Notes: a model not told the origin generated them from the letters alone. Shown: positions 17,852 through 26,976, counted from the stretch's first letter. The stretch is DNA of 64,000 bases from Alloalcanivorax dieselolei B5 (GCF_000300005.1 NC_018691.1:4855001-4919000); one strand, 5' to 3'. Numbers and translations are program-made.

Positions 17852-18496
17852 TCACAACGGGATCGTCACCTCTTCCCGCTCCAACACCCGGTTTACCGCC
17901 GGGCGTTGGAGCATGCACCGGGTGTGTTCGATCCACGCCGTATGCTCGCTCATATCCAGCCCCACCAGACTGCCCCACCTGAACAGCACCAACAGAAACG
18001 AATCCACCACACTGTACTGGTCACCCAGCGCCCAGGGCCCTGGTTGTGCCAAGCGCTCGGTCACATCCTGATTGGCCCGGGCCACCACCTTCAGACCCTG
18101 TTCCCTCAGAGCCGGGGCGTCATCCGGATCGGCACTGAACCGATGCGGACGCCATATAAGGCCGTAGCCGGTACCGTGCATCCAGCCGGCCAACCACGCC
18201 AGCCATTCCTGAGCACGGCCGCGCTGCAGAGCAGTCGGCGGCAACAGGGCCGGCGTGTCATGGCTTTCCGCCAGAAAGGTCAGGATCGCCGGCAGTTCGG
18301 TGAGCACGCCCGCTTCGCCCGGAATGGCCAGAGCCGGCACCCGCCCCTTGGGGTTGATGGCCAGGTAATCCGGCTTGGAAGTATCGCCGTCGTGGATCCG
18401 CAGGGGCATCAACCTGGTCGGCACACCCAGTTCCTCCAATACGATATGCACTGCCATGGAACAGGCACCGGATGAATAATACAACTGATAGCTCAT
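17852..18496 (-). CDS. Glutathione S-transferase family protein
   Basis: Cytosolic GST-fold protein, 214 aa. The N-terminal thioredoxin-like domain begins YQLYYSSGACSMAVHIVLEELGV, the beta-class GST signature with Ser/Cys near the active site, and has the cis-proline segment NPKGRVPAL and ELPAIL for glutathione gamma-Glu binding. The rest is the helical domain (QEWLAWLAGWMHGTGYGLIW). It is divergent from a LysR regulator, a common pairing that suggests regulation by it. Substrate unknown. Confidence 0.92.
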   Translation of the reverse strand: MSYQLYYSSGACSMAVHIVLEELGVPTRLMPLRIHDGDTSKPDYLAINPKGRVPALAIPGEAGVLTELPAILTFLAESHDTPALLPPTALQRGRAQEWLAWLAGWMHGTGYGLIWRPHRFSADPDDAPALREQGLKVVARANQDVTERLAQPGPWALGDQYSVVDSFLLVLFRWGSLVGLDMSEHTAWIEHTRCMLQRPAVNRVLEREEVTIPL

Positions 18497-18547
18497 GGCT
18501 CGACTCCTTGAACGGGAGTGTCAGCCTAGAAGCCCGTCCTGAACCCG

Positions 18548-18594
18548 ACAAACGATACTTTGTAGGGTCTGGGCATTAGTGATATTAATGTCAC
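18548..18594. promoter_or_regulatory. Operator-like repeats between the GST and LysR genes
   Basis: Two dyads lie in the 100-bp gap: ACAAA-cgatac-TTTGT (18548-18563) and GTGATATTAATGTCAC (18579-18594, 7 of 8 pairs matching). LysR proteins bind such AT-centred dyads next to their own divergent promoter, so these are candidate sites. The second overlaps upstream in-frame start codons of the regulator, which argues for the later ATG. Confidence 0.4.
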
Positions 18595-18596
18595 CT

Positions 18597-19481
18597 ATGG
18601 ATAGAAACTCGCTTCCGCCCCTGCAAACGCTGGTGGCTTTCGAGGCCAGCGTCCGGCTGCGCAGCTTCACTCTGGCCGCACAGGAACTGTCGCTGACCCA
18701 GGGCGCGGTCAGCCAGCACATTCGTTCCCTTGAGCAGCGTCTGGGACGGCAGTTGTTCGAACGACAACGTCAGGGTGTTGCCCCCACCAGGGAAGCCCAA
18801 CATCTGGCCTTGCAGGTGCGCCAGGGCCTGGGTGTGCTGGGGCGGGCTTTCAAGACACCCCGTCGTCGGCACCGCACCACCACCTTGCGTTTGAGCACCT
18901 TGCCAAGCATCGCGCAGCGCTGGCTGTTACCGCGTCTGGCGGATTTCCATCAGCGCTTTCCCGACATCCGCGTGGAGGTCACCACCGCCGTCGATCTGGT
19001 CAAGCTGGGCAGCGACGCGGACAGCGACGTGGCACTGCGCTACGGCCCCGGAGGCTGGCCCGGCCTGCAATCGGAGGTGTTGTCTTCGGAGTGGGTATAC
19101 CCGGTAGCCAGTCCGGATTATCGCGACGGCAAACTACCCCGTCGGCGGGCGGACCTGGCCCATTGCGCTTTACTACGTCACGCGGCACAACCCTGGGCGT
19201 TATGGCTCCAGGCCACGGGCCTGGCACTGACCAACAGCGATCACGGCCCGCTCTTTCCCAACCTGACCAGCCTGCTGGCAGCGGCGGAGAACGGTGAAGG
19301 CATCGCACTGGCACGGCACCATCTGGTGCGTGATGCGCTCGAAGCAGGCCGTCTGGTCCGATTGTGGAAGACCCAGGTAGCCGACGTACATCGCTATTAT
19401 CTGGTCTGGACCCACCAGGCCGATAAGGACGAAGCCATCGGCACATTACGTCACTGGTTGAAAACCGCCTTTACCCTTTAA
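18597..19481 (+). CDS. LysR-family transcriptional regulator, GcvA-like
   Basis: Transcription factor of about 294 aa. A winged helix-turn-helix near the N terminus (LVAFEASVRLRSFTLAAQEL, then LTQGAVSQHIRSLEQRLGRQLFER) is followed by a type-2 periplasmic-binding-like effector domain. LPPLQTL near the start resembles GcvA-group regulators. In-frame starts are GTG 18579, ATG 18588 and ATG 18597; the last gives the usual short leader and leaves the 18579-18594 dyad outside the gene, but none has a clear ribosome-binding site. Probably controls the divergent GST gene. Its stop overlaps that of the convergent antiporter by 4 nt. Confidence 0.9.
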   Translation: MDRNSLPPLQTLVAFEASVRLRSFTLAAQELSLTQGAVSQHIRSLEQRLGRQLFERQRQGVAPTREAQHLALQVRQGLGVLGRAFKTPRRRHRTTTLRLSTLPSIAQRWLLPRLADFHQRFPDIRVEVTTAVDLVKLGSDADSDVALRYGPGGWPGLQSEVLSSEWVYPVASPDYRDGKLPRRRADLAHCALLRHAAQPWALWLQATGLALTNSDHGPLFPNLTSLLAAAENGEGIALARHHLVRDALEAGRLVRLWKTQVADVHRYYLVWTHQADKDEAIGTLRHWLKTAFTL

Positions 19482-20812
19482 ATCGATCGCGCCGGCTGTG
19501 GCGCCTTCAATCGCGGCCGGTTGAAGGCGATCGCCAGCAGCGCCGCCAGCCCCAGCGCCCAACAATAATGAATGGCCCCGATCAATGACAACGGCGACAA
19601 AGAGGCGATGGAGCAGGCCAGAAGAACCTGGGCGCCGTAAGGAATCAGCCCCTGTACCACGCAGGAAAAGATATCCATCACACTGGCCGAACGCCTCGGA
19701 TCGACGCCATACTCCGAAGCGATCTCCTTGGCCATTTCACCACACAGTACGATCGATACCGTGTTGTTGGCGACAAACAGATTGGCGGTGACCACCAGCA
19801 GCGCGATACCGATCTCACCGGCGCGCTGACTGGACAGCTTCAGCCAGCGGGTCAACGAATGAATACGTTCGATCAGCCAGCGCGTGCCACCCTGATCATT
19901 CATCAGTTGCGACAATCCACCGATCAGCATCGATAACAGCATGATTTCGAACATGGATTCGAAGCCCTGGTAGATCGCCGCGTTGACGTCGACCAGACCG
20001 TATTCCGGACTCAATATCGCACCGGTGAGCCCGGCGGTAACGATACCGATCACCAACACCACCAGTACATTCAACCCGGACAACGCCAGAGCGAACACCA
20101 GCAGGTAGGGCATGACCCGCCAGTAGGACACGGATTCGGACGGCACCGTGTGTTCACCTTCCCCCAGCAATGCCAACAGCACCACCGTCGCCAACGCCGC
20201 CGGCAGCGCTATCCAGACATTCACCCGGAATTTGTCTTTGAGGGAGACGCCCTGACTGCGAGTGGCGGCGATGGTGGTGTCCGAGATCATCGACAGGTTG
20301 TCGCCCAACATGGCGCCACCAACCACGGCCCCCAACGACAAGGGCAACGACAATGAGGTGGCCTCGGCGAACCCCACCGCGATCGGCGCGGTGGCCGCAA
20401 TGGTGCCCATTGAGGTCCCCATGGCGGTAGCGATAAAAGCGGAGATCAGGAACAGGGCCGGCAGCACCCAACTGGCCGGCATGATCTGCAACCCGAATTG
20501 CACGGTGGCATCAACGCTGCCGATGCTCTTGCTGACGCTGGCGAAGGCACCGGCCAACAGGAATACCAGGCACATGAGAATGATATTCGGATGGCCGACA
20601 CCCACCAGCAGCCGTTCGACGCTGTGATGGAAAGACTGCCGTGCCAACAGGAATGACAACACAATGGCGACAACCGCCACCACCGGCGCCTTGATTTGAT
20701 AGAACGCGAACTCCGCCCCCACGGCACTGAAATAAAGCCCGCTACCGAGAAAGACGACAAGAAAAAACAGTAACGGGATCAGCGCCCATGCCCGGGCGGG
20801 AGTTTGCGTCAT
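19478..20812 (-). CDS. Na+/H+ antiporter, NhaC family
   Basis: Polytopic inner-membrane antiporter of 444 aa, nearly all hydrophobic, with about 11 membrane segments. Family-typical regions are ATAMGTSMGTIAATAPIAVG, GGAMLGDNLSMISDTTIAA and VTANLFVANNTVSIVL. ATG 20812 is chosen over the open frame to 21169 because it places MTQTPARAWALIPLLFFLVV as the first helix, and the upstream part reads as noncoding. The family also includes carboxylate-coupled exchangers such as MleN, so malate/lactate exchange is possible. It lies 73 nt downstream of the DUF1116 gene on the same strand and may belong to the catabolic unit or be independent. Confidence 0.88.
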   Translation of the reverse strand: MTQTPARAWALIPLLFFLVVFLGSGLYFSAVGAEFAFYQIKAPVVAVVAIVLSFLLARQSFHHSVERLLVGVGHPNIILMCLVFLLAGAFASVSKSIGSVDATVQFGLQIMPASWVLPALFLISAFIATAMGTSMGTIAATAPIAVGFAEATSLSLPLSLGAVVGGAMLGDNLSMISDTTIAATRSQGVSLKDKFRVNVWIALPAALATVVLLALLGEGEHTVPSESVSYWRVMPYLLVFALALSGLNVLVVLVIGIVTAGLTGAILSPEYGLVDVNAAIYQGFESMFEIMLLSMLIGGLSQLMNDQGGTRWLIERIHSLTRWLKLSSQRAGEIGIALLVVTANLFVANNTVSIVLCGEMAKEIASEYGVDPRRSASVMDIFSCVVQGLIPYGAQVLLACSIASLSPLSLIGAIHYCWALGLAALLAIAFNRPRLKAPQPARSI

Positions 20813-20885
20813 AATGGCCGGCCTGTCGGTCCAGGAAGTCTGACCGTCCAGTGTAGGGGGAAACCCGGAATGCCGAAACCGGCTC

Positions 20886-22067
20886 TTAGCCCATGAACAG
20901 CGCTGCCGGAGGCACACAGAGTCCGCGACCCAACAGACCGGCTCGGCCGTCACCGCCCACCATGGCGATGGCCACCCTGGGCAAATCCGTGTCAGCCGTG
21001 ACCCGATGACGCGCGAGCCCGATCGGCAAATGCAAATCCTCGAATAGAGGATGCGCTCCGACCAGCCAGTCCCCTGACGCCGCCGCCGGATCTGGCCACC
21101 ATGGCGCCAGTGCCTCGGCCACTCCGGAACAACGCCCCCACGCCTGGGCTCCCAGCCCGAAAGCATCAATCACGCCACTGTCACCAACCATGGGGCTGGC
21201 CGGCACAACGGAGGCTGATATTCGGGGGCCTTCGGGTACCGGCGCGGTATGAGTGCGCCAAAGTGCCGGTTCGTCGGCGATCCGGATCCCCACCCGGCGG
21301 CCATTACCGGTCAGCGCCAACACCAGACTGGAGCCGGTTTCCCCGGCGGCGGCGGCCAGCATCAGATGACAGGCGCCCATCCATAAAGTGAGAAAAAACA
21401 GCGGCGTATTTCTTAAACACTCACGAACCTCCTCTGGCAAGGTCGATGGCATCGCTGCGCACAGAGCTTGATTGGCGTGGGTAGTCTGGGCGTGCAGATC
21501 GTCACCCGCTTCAAGTCCCAGACGGGCCAGCGGCAGCAGCGCGATCGGCCGGGTCGCCAGCACCTTTCGCAGCGCCGGAGCCAGGACCTGGTCGCGCCAG
21601 CGCAGCCGCTCCAGAATCGCCGGATCCCGGCTGCCAAAGCGGATCTGCGGCCCGCTTCCGCTACCCAGCAAAGACCAGCAACGGTGCCCGGGCTCCACGG
21701 CGTCACTGATTTCCACCAACGCCGTCGATGGCGAGATCACCGCTGCAAGCGGTGTGACCACCGAGAAGTCCTGAGCCGGTAGCAATCTCACCCGGCCCGC
21801 GCTGATCAACCGCTCGGCTTCCTCCTCGTTTCGCGCCCAACCTTCGTACAGACAGCACAGAACCGCGGAAGACAGGATCGGCGGGCTGGGGTCCCGCGGG
21901 TCTTCGAACGGCGGGCCGGCGTGCAGCAAGGTCCGCTCCGGTAATGGCAACACTCGCCGTGCTTCCGCCACGCCAGACCACTGCGGCCGGACCTGCCGGA
22001 CCTTCGACAGCGCCGCCCGATTGGCGCTCTCCACGGCATCCATCCCGACCCTCCGGTCGGATGCCAT
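20886..22067 (-). CDS. DUF1116 family protein (AllG/YlbE-like)
   Basis: Cytosolic protein of 393 aa belonging to DUF1116, recognised by an N-terminal ANRAALSKVRQVRPQWSGVA segment, LLHAGPP (residues 47-53) and CCLYEGWARNEEEAE. In E. coli the relative YlbE (AllG) works with FdrA and YlbF in oxamate carbamoyl transfer during allantoin fermentation. Here neither FdrA nor YlbF partners are seen, so that reaction should not be assumed. The start ATG touches the stop of the amidohydrolase gene (TGA-ATG) and uses a GGAGG located inside it, so translation is coupled. Coupling implies both proteins act on one pathway, possibly on carbamoyl or amide intermediates. Confidence 0.82.
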   Translation of the reverse strand: MASDRRVGMDAVESANRAALSKVRQVRPQWSGVAEARRVLPLPERTLLHAGPPFEDPRDPSPPILSSAVLCCLYEGWARNEEEAERLISAGRVRLLPAQDFSVVTPLAAVISPSTALVEISDAVEPGHRCWSLLGSGSGPQIRFGSRDPAILERLRWRDQVLAPALRKVLATRPIALLPLARLGLEAGDDLHAQTTHANQALCAAMPSTLPEEVRECLRNTPLFFLTLWMGACHLMLAAAAGETGSSLVLALTGNGRRVGIRIADEPALWRTHTAPVPEGPRISASVVPASPMVGDSGVIDAFGLGAQAWGRCSGVAEALAPWWPDPAAASGDWLVGAHPLFEDLHLPIGLARHRVTADTDLPRVAIAMVGGDGRAGLLGRGLCVPPAALFMG

Positions 22068-23339
22068 TCAAGCCACCTCCGGTATCGGCAGAATCGACGC
22101 GGTGGCATCAAAACGCCGGCCCTCCCGCAGGCAAAATACGGGCTGCAACATACGCTCGGCAATCACCTCCGTGCCTTCATTATCGCGCATCAACCAACGG
22201 CCGCTCTCATCGGACAGCACACTGATATCCGCCACCCGACCAGCGCCGAGAGAGCCGATCTCATCGCTCATGTCCACCATGCGCGCCGCGTTCACCGTCA
22301 CCATTGGAATCACCTGCTCCAGACTCAGGCCCAATGCGATCATGCTGGTCATCGCCGACACCAGGCTGAATCGGGAGGTGCCCTTGAACATGTGCTCCTC
22401 ATCCGGATGCTCATGCTCCTCGGGAGTACCCGCCGGCGCCGGAACCGAAGTGTTATAGCCATGCATATCGGAACCAAGCGTATGCGGAACGATGCCCGCG
22501 CTCAGCACTTTCTCCGCCATCTTGAAACTGAAGTGGGAACCGTGCCCGACATCCACCTTGAGCCCTCGCTCGATGGCATCCCGTACCAGCGGGTGCACGT
22601 CTCCATTCACTTCCACGAACCCGCCGGGGTGGCGGCTGAATGGATGAGCCAGCACATCACGCGGTTTAAGCAGATCCACCACCTGGGTAAAGATGGAGTC
22701 CGGGTCCACATCCATACCGCCCTCCTCGGGCTCCGGCCAAAGCTGACCGAAATGAATGTAGACCGGCAGCCCTGTCTGCTCGCCGATGGCGGCGGCCTTT
22801 TGCATCACCTCCGTTCCCCAACGCGCGAAGCCACCCAGCTCGGCGTGGGCCTTGATACCCTTCACCACATCAGCATTGGCTTTGGCCGCCTTGACGGTGG
22901 CGGCAATGTCGGCGCAATCGGGCCGGTACAACTGTGGATAGAAATGGCCTTCCAGCCCTCCCACCAGATAGGCGGAAATAAAGGACAACACCCGGCTGTG
23001 GGAAGGCTCGATCACATGCTTGCGAAAGCCTGGCAGCGTCATACAACTGGCACCACCCTGATCGACCAGAGTGGTGACGCCAGAATGCACACCGCAAAGA
23101 TCCGCATTCAGTCCAAAGCGTCCGGTAACATACTGATAGACATGGCTGTGAGTATCGATCAAACCGGGCAGTACCAGTCGCCCGGTACAGTCGATTCTTT
23201 CCACATCACCGGGCACATCGCTGCCCTGTAAACGGCCCACGGCCGCGATACGCCCGTCGCGCACAAGAACGTCACAAACCTCATCAATGTCGTTGGCGGG
23301 ATCGATTACACGACCGCTGTGCAGTAGTAATGCTTGCAT
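22068..23339 (-). CDS. Metal-dependent amidohydrolase/deacetylase
   Basis: TIM-barrel amidohydrolase of 423 aa with the expected binuclear-metal ligands: H64-x-H66 in DTHSHVY, candidate carboxylated lysine K163, H196, H232 and D291 in GSDMHG. Layout and sequence suggest the Atu3266/EF_0837 deacetylase branch near dihydroorotases rather than true dihydroorotase. ATG 23339 is preferred to an upstream start at 23390 since GGAAGG lies just before it. It opens a minus-strand unit with the DUF1116 gene and is divergent from the Liv-type importer, with operator-like palindromes in between. It would cleave an amide, ester or cyclic amide of an imported compound; the substrate is unknown. Confidence 0.88.
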   Translation of the reverse strand: MQALLLHSGRVIDPANDIDEVCDVLVRDGRIAAVGRLQGSDVPGDVERIDCTGRLVLPGLIDTHSHVYQYVTGRFGLNADLCGVHSGVTTLVDQGGASCMTLPGFRKHVIEPSHSRVLSFISAYLVGGLEGHFYPQLYRPDCADIAATVKAAKANADVVKGIKAHAELGGFARWGTEVMQKAAAIGEQTGLPVYIHFGQLWPEPEEGGMDVDPDSIFTQVVDLLKPRDVLAHPFSRHPGGFVEVNGDVHPLVRDAIERGLKVDVGHGSHFSFKMAEKVLSAGIVPHTLGSDMHGYNTSVPAPAGTPEEHEHPDEEHMFKGTSRFSLVSAMTSMIALGLSLEQVIPMVTVNAARMVDMSDEIGSLGAGRVADISVLSDESGRWLMRDNEGTEVIAERMLQPVFCLREGRRFDATASILPIPEVA

Positions 23340-23468
23340 GAAGACCTTCCGGGTAAACGTTACTGATGCCGACCCGGTAGCAATACACATGCCAATCCAT
23401 TGCTTTTACTTTGTTCCGAGATCACTAATTCATTGTTATTCATGGGCTTACGATCCTCAATATTTATG

Positions 23469-23478
23469 TGGTATACCA
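23469..23478. promoter_or_regulatory. Operator-like site 1
   Basis: TGGTATACCA, a perfect palindrome preceded by ATG (ATGTGGTATACCA). About 130 bp upstream of the amidohydrolase start. Confidence 0.6.
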
Positions 23479-23605
23479 TTTAAATAAAGAAATAACAGAT
23501 TCGTTTCAGACCCCTTCAGTGGGCCCGGCACCAACTCGGACCAGGGAATGTGCACCGACGGTGCGCGTTGCTTTGAAGAAGCGTCATTTTTTATCGCCAT
23601 ATAAA

Positions 23606-23615
23606 TGGTATGCCA
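23606..23615. promoter_or_regulatory. Operator-like site 2
   Basis: TGGTATGCCA followed by CAT; the reverse complement reads ATGTGGCATACCA, so it is the same motif in inverted orientation to site 1. One centre pair differs from perfect symmetry. Confidence 0.6.
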
Positions 23616-23686
23616 CATACTGCCGCATTGTGGTGCGCAAGCCCATTTTCGGGACTGTCTCAGGCACTCTCCCAACATTATTCATG

Positions 23687-23696
23687 TGGCATACCA
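23687..23696. promoter_or_regulatory. Operator-like site 3
   Basis: TGGCATACCA preceded by ATG, identical over 13 bases to the reverse complement of site 2. About 167 bp upstream of the importer operon start. Confidence 0.6.
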
Positions 23697-23863
23697 CCTT
23701 TGTGTATACAAAATATAGTTAATAAAATCATAGGGTTAAACTCATAAGATCCCATCTTTACAGAGGATGGCACAGGACTTGCTGCCTCCTTTCCAGCATG
23801 CCAGCCACGGCTGGAACCCACATCATCATAGTGATAAATCCAATTGTATTTCAGGAGCGCTTT

Positions 23864-25012
23864 ATGTCGATCAAACCGTTGTATGCGATGCTGCTCGGGG
23901 GAGCACTATTGGCATCTCAGGCGCAGGCCGATGACACCATCAAGATCGGTGTTTCACAGCCGTTAACCGGATCCGTGGCCGCTTCCGGGACCTACGTCAC
24001 CAACGGCGCACGCCTGGCCGTGGAATACATCAACGGTGAAGGCGGCGTACTGGGCAAACCTCTGGAACTGATTGTTGAAGACAACAAATCCAATCCCAGA
24101 GAGGCGGTGAATACGGCGGAGAAACTGATCCTGCGCGATAAAGTGCCGGTCATGATGGGAGCCTGGGGTTCCACCTTCACCCTGGCGACGATGCCGAAGC
24201 TGGAGGAGTACGGCGTTCCCATGGTGGTGGAGACCGCTTCTTCGTCCAAGGTCACCACCGCTGGTAACCCCTGGGTTTTTCGTATCAGCCCGACCTCGAT
24301 GATGGAGGCCCAGGCGTTCGCCAAACAGCTTTCCTCATTCACCCCCGCTATCAAGAAAGTGGATTTTCTGTCAGTGAACAACGACTGGGGGTTGGGCGCG
24401 GCCGGTGCCTTCAAAGAGGTACTGGAGAGCAAGGGGATTGAAGTAGGCCGCTCCGAAATCATCGCTCCGGATGCCACTGATTTGTCCGCGCAGCTGGCTG
24501 CCATCAAGAACAGCGGCAGCGACACCATTATCGTTACGTCAGGTGTGGAACAGCTGACTCTGGCGATTCGCCAGGCCGCCGAGCAAGGCATAAAACAAAG
24601 GCTGATCACCACCGGGGGCTCGTTTCCCGAACCTCTGGTGAAGAACCCGGGGCCCAAGGGATACGTCAGCACGCACCTGCTGTTCTTCTCACCCTGGACC
24701 GCGGATCAGGCTCTTCATCCGGAAATCGCCAGGACTTACATGGATGCCTGGGAAGCAAAGGGTTACCCGTTCCCGGGCCTGACCGAAGGCTTTCGCGGCT
24801 ATGACGCCATTCTTACCATCGCGGAAGCCATTCGTGTGGCCGGCAAAGCCGAACCGGAGGCCATTCGTGAAGCGCTTTGGAAGGTCAAGCTGGCCGGCGT
24901 GAACGGCGACATCGCCTTCCACAAGGAAGGCCCTGAAGGCCGGGAAAGCGGCCAGAACACGCCCAATATCTACATCATTCAATTGCAAGACGGCGACGTT
25001 TCAGCGCTGTAA
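23864..25012 (+). CDS. Branched-chain-amino-acid-type ABC transporter substrate-binding protein
   Basis: Periplasmic solute-binding protein of the LivJ/LivK (Peripla_BP_6) type, 382 aa. Residues 1-22 are a Sec signal peptide ending SQAQA. Mature sequence IKIGVSQPLTGSVAASG and VLGKPLELIVEDNKSNP are family hallmarks. ATG 23864 with AGGAG 7 nt upstream is preferred to the frame opening at 23798. It is the first gene of a five-gene importer operon. Relatives bind amino acids, amides, urea and aromatic acids; adjacency to the amidohydrolase and Rieske genes suggests the pathway substrate is the ligand. Confidence 0.93.
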   Translation: MSIKPLYAMLLGGALLASQAQADDTIKIGVSQPLTGSVAASGTYVTNGARLAVEYINGEGGVLGKPLELIVEDNKSNPREAVNTAEKLILRDKVPVMMGAWGSTFTLATMPKLEEYGVPMVVETASSSKVTTAGNPWVFRISPTSMMEAQAFAKQLSSFTPAIKKVDFLSVNNDWGLGAAGAFKEVLESKGIEVGRSEIIAPDATDLSAQLAAIKNSGSDTIIVTSGVEQLTLAIRQAAEQGIKQRLITTGGSFPEPLVKNPGPKGYVSTHLLFFSPWTADQALHPEIARTYMDAWEAKGYPFPGLTEGFRGYDAILTIAEAIRVAGKAEPEAIREALWKVKLAGVNGDIAFHKEGPEGRESGQNTPNIYIIQLQDGDVSAL

Positions 25013-25069
25013 CGGCACCCCCATCCCCTTTGCGCCGCGCAACGGGGATTGGGAGTCAGGGAGATTATT

Positions 25070-25942
25070 TTGGACCAGTTCCTCCAGCACCTCGTCAACG
25101 GCACGGTGCTCGGTGCCACCTATGCCCTGCTTGGCATCGGGCTCACGCTGATCTTCGGCATCATGAAAGTCGTGAACTTCGCCCATGGCGAGTTATACGC
25201 CTTCGGTGCCTATGTGGCCTACGCTCTGGTATCGCTGCTGCAGATGGATTATTTCGTGGCGCTTGTTCTGGCGGCGGGCCTGGGTCTGCTGTTGGGCGCG
25301 GCCATCGAATTCCTGCTGCTACGGCGTTGCCGTCTGGAGAACGTCGACGAAGTCATGCTGATCATGATTGGTGTCATGATCATTATGCAGAATGCCGAAC
25401 TGCTGGCCTGGGGCGGGGTCGCCAAGGTGGTTCCCACGCCATTCCCGCAAGAGTCCATCATTGTCGGCGGCATTTACCTGTCACCAACACGATTGTTCGT
25501 TCTTGGCGCGGCCATCGTGCTGCTGTTGGCCTTCTATCTGGTGATTGAACGTTCCCGGTTGGGGCTGGCAATGCGATCCACCTTTCAGGATGAAGACGCG
25601 GCTCGTATCGTCGGCGTCAACGTGGGCCGGATCTACACGCTCACATTCGGTCTTGGATCGTCGCTTGCGGCAATCACCGGGGCACTGTTGGCGCCGGTTT
25701 TTGTAGTCACACCGACGATGGGAGACCTGGCCAGCCTGAAGGCCTTCGCCATCGTTATTCTTGGCGGTCTGGGCAACATACGTGGGGCTGCCCTCGGCGG
25801 CTTCGCTCTGGCACTGATTGAAGAGTTCGGGGCGGCTTACATTTCCACCGCTTATCGCGACGCGATCGGTTTCCTGGTGATTCTGGCCGTTATGGTTGCC
25901 CGCCCACAGGGGTTGTTCGCGGCCAAGGAAAGGGTGGGTTGA
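25070..25942 (+). CDS. Liv-type ABC transporter permease (LivH-like)
   Basis: Inner-membrane permease, 290 aa from TTG 25070. The first helix region VNGTVLGATYALLGIGLTLIFGIMKVVNFAHGE is a LivH hallmark. No ATG is available near the start; TTG 25070 is preferred to TTG 25049 because AGGGAG lies 6 nt before it. Several further helices and the EEFGAAYISTAYRDA segment near the end are also typical. It lies 57 nt after the binding protein and just before livM. Confidence 0.92.
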   Translation: MDQFLQHLVNGTVLGATYALLGIGLTLIFGIMKVVNFAHGELYAFGAYVAYALVSLLQMDYFVALVLAAGLGLLLGAAIEFLLLRRCRLENVDEVMLIMIGVMIIMQNAELLAWGGVAKVVPTPFPQESIIVGGIYLSPTRLFVLGAAIVLLLAFYLVIERSRLGLAMRSTFQDEDAARIVGVNVGRIYTLTFGLGSSLAAITGALLAPVFVVTPTMGDLASLKAFAIVILGGLGNIRGAALGGFALALIEEFGAAYISTAYRDAIGFLVILAVMVARPQGLFAAKERVG

Positions 25943-25944
25943 TC

Positions 25945-26976
25945 ATGCGGGGATTATCTTTTCTTATCATCGTGGTCGCACTGGCCTTGCTGCCGGTGCT
26001 GTGCCCCGATCCCTATTTGCTGTCAGTGGTGGCCGCCGCCGGAATCATGATCATCGCCGCCATCAGTCTGAACCTGTTGCTCGGCTTTACCGGCCAGCTC
26101 AGTCTCGGACATGCCGCTTTTTTTGGCATCGGCGCCTATACCAGTGCGTTGCTGTCCCTGGGCTTCGACGTCGATCTGGGCTTCTCATCGCCTCTGGTGG
26201 TGGAACCCAAACCGGTATGGGTGGCTTTTATCGGCGGCATCGTCATGGCGTCACTGTTTGGATGGCTGTTGGGCAAGGTCGCTTTTCGCGTACGCGGTGC
26301 CTACTTCGTGATCGTGACCATCAGTTTTGCTCAGGTCATGCGCATGGTGGCGTTGAACTGGGTGGATCTGACCGAAGGCCCCATGGCTCTGGTTTCCATT
26401 CCACCACTGAATCTCTGGGTTCCCGGCGAAGGCGTTGTCCGCCTGGTTAGCAAAGCATCAACGTACTGGCTGGTACTGGCCGCCGGTGTGCTGGCCTACG
26501 TGATCGTGGCCAATCTGGTGCGCAGCCGTATCGGCCGTGCCGCCATCGCGTTACGGGAAAACGAGGTACTGGCGAAGTCCATCGGTATTCCGGTGACCCG
26601 GTGCCTGATTGTCTTTTCGGTTCTCTCCGCCGGCATCGCTGGTGCCGCCGGCGGTCTCTACGCCCATACCGTGCGAATCATCGACCCGGACGTTTTCCTG
26701 TTCATCTACACCATCACCATGGTGATCATGGTGATCGCCGGCGGCAAAGGCACCCTGGCGGGTCCGGTGGTAGGTGGATTGATTTTCGGGCTGTTACCGG
26801 AAGTGCTCAGAGGGGTGGTGGCACCGGAAGTGCAATGGATAATCTACGGTGCCCTGATGATTCTGATTCTTCTGTTCATGCCCAAAGGCATCGTTCCCGC
26901 CTTCGGCGGATTATTGAAGCGCCGCAAGATTTCCGTGCGCCGTCGCCCCTCCGCCACCCAAGGAGCCAGCTCATGA
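25945..26976 (+). CDS. Liv-type ABC transporter permease (LivM-like)
   Basis: Second channel subunit, 343 aa, with the LivM signature SLNLLLGFTGQLSLGHAAFFGIGAYTSAL near residues 38-66 and RVRGAYFVIVTISFAQVM in the middle. ATG 25945 lies 2 nt after the livH stop and is preceded by AAAGGGTGGG; an in-frame TTG at 25939 is less likely. The last 25 residues are basic (KRRKISVRRRPS). The stop overlaps the next start (ATGA), indicating tight coupling with the ATPase gene. Confidence 0.92.
   Translation: MRGLSFLIIVVALALLPVLCPDPYLLSVVAAAGIMIIAAISLNLLLGFTGQLSLGHAAFFGIGAYTSALLSLGFDVDLGFSSPLVVEPKPVWVAFIGGIVMASLFGWLLGKVAFRVRGAYFVIVTISFAQVMRMVALNWVDLTEGPMALVSIPPLNLWVPGEGVVRLVSKASTYWLVLAAGVLAYVIVANLVRSRIGRAAIALRENEVLAKSIGIPVTRCLIVFSVLSAGIAGAAGGLYAHTVRIIDPDVFLFIYTITMVIMVIAGGKGTLAGPVVGGLIFGLLPEVLRGVVAPEVQWIIYGALMILILLFMPKGIVPAFGGLLKRRKISVRRRPSATQGASS

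Larger units (their letters stand above)
23340..23863. promoter_or_regulatory. AT-rich divergent control region with three TGGYATRCCA palindromes
   Basis: This 524-bp stretch separates the amidohydrolase and importer operons and has no convincing gene; the small open frames in it lack homology signs. It carries TGGTATACCA (23469-23478), TGGTATGCCA (23606-23615) and TGGCATACCA (23687-23696), each flanked by ATG or CAT to give ATGTGGYATRCCA in one orientation. Related sites lie upstream of the Rieske gene and the MarR gene. Composition is clearly more AT-rich than the neighbours. Confidence 0.7.

Noticed and set aside
23287-23722. Small open frames in the 23.3-23.7 kb gap
   Set aside because: They overlap each other on both strands, lack ribosome-binding sites and cover the operator-like palindromes.
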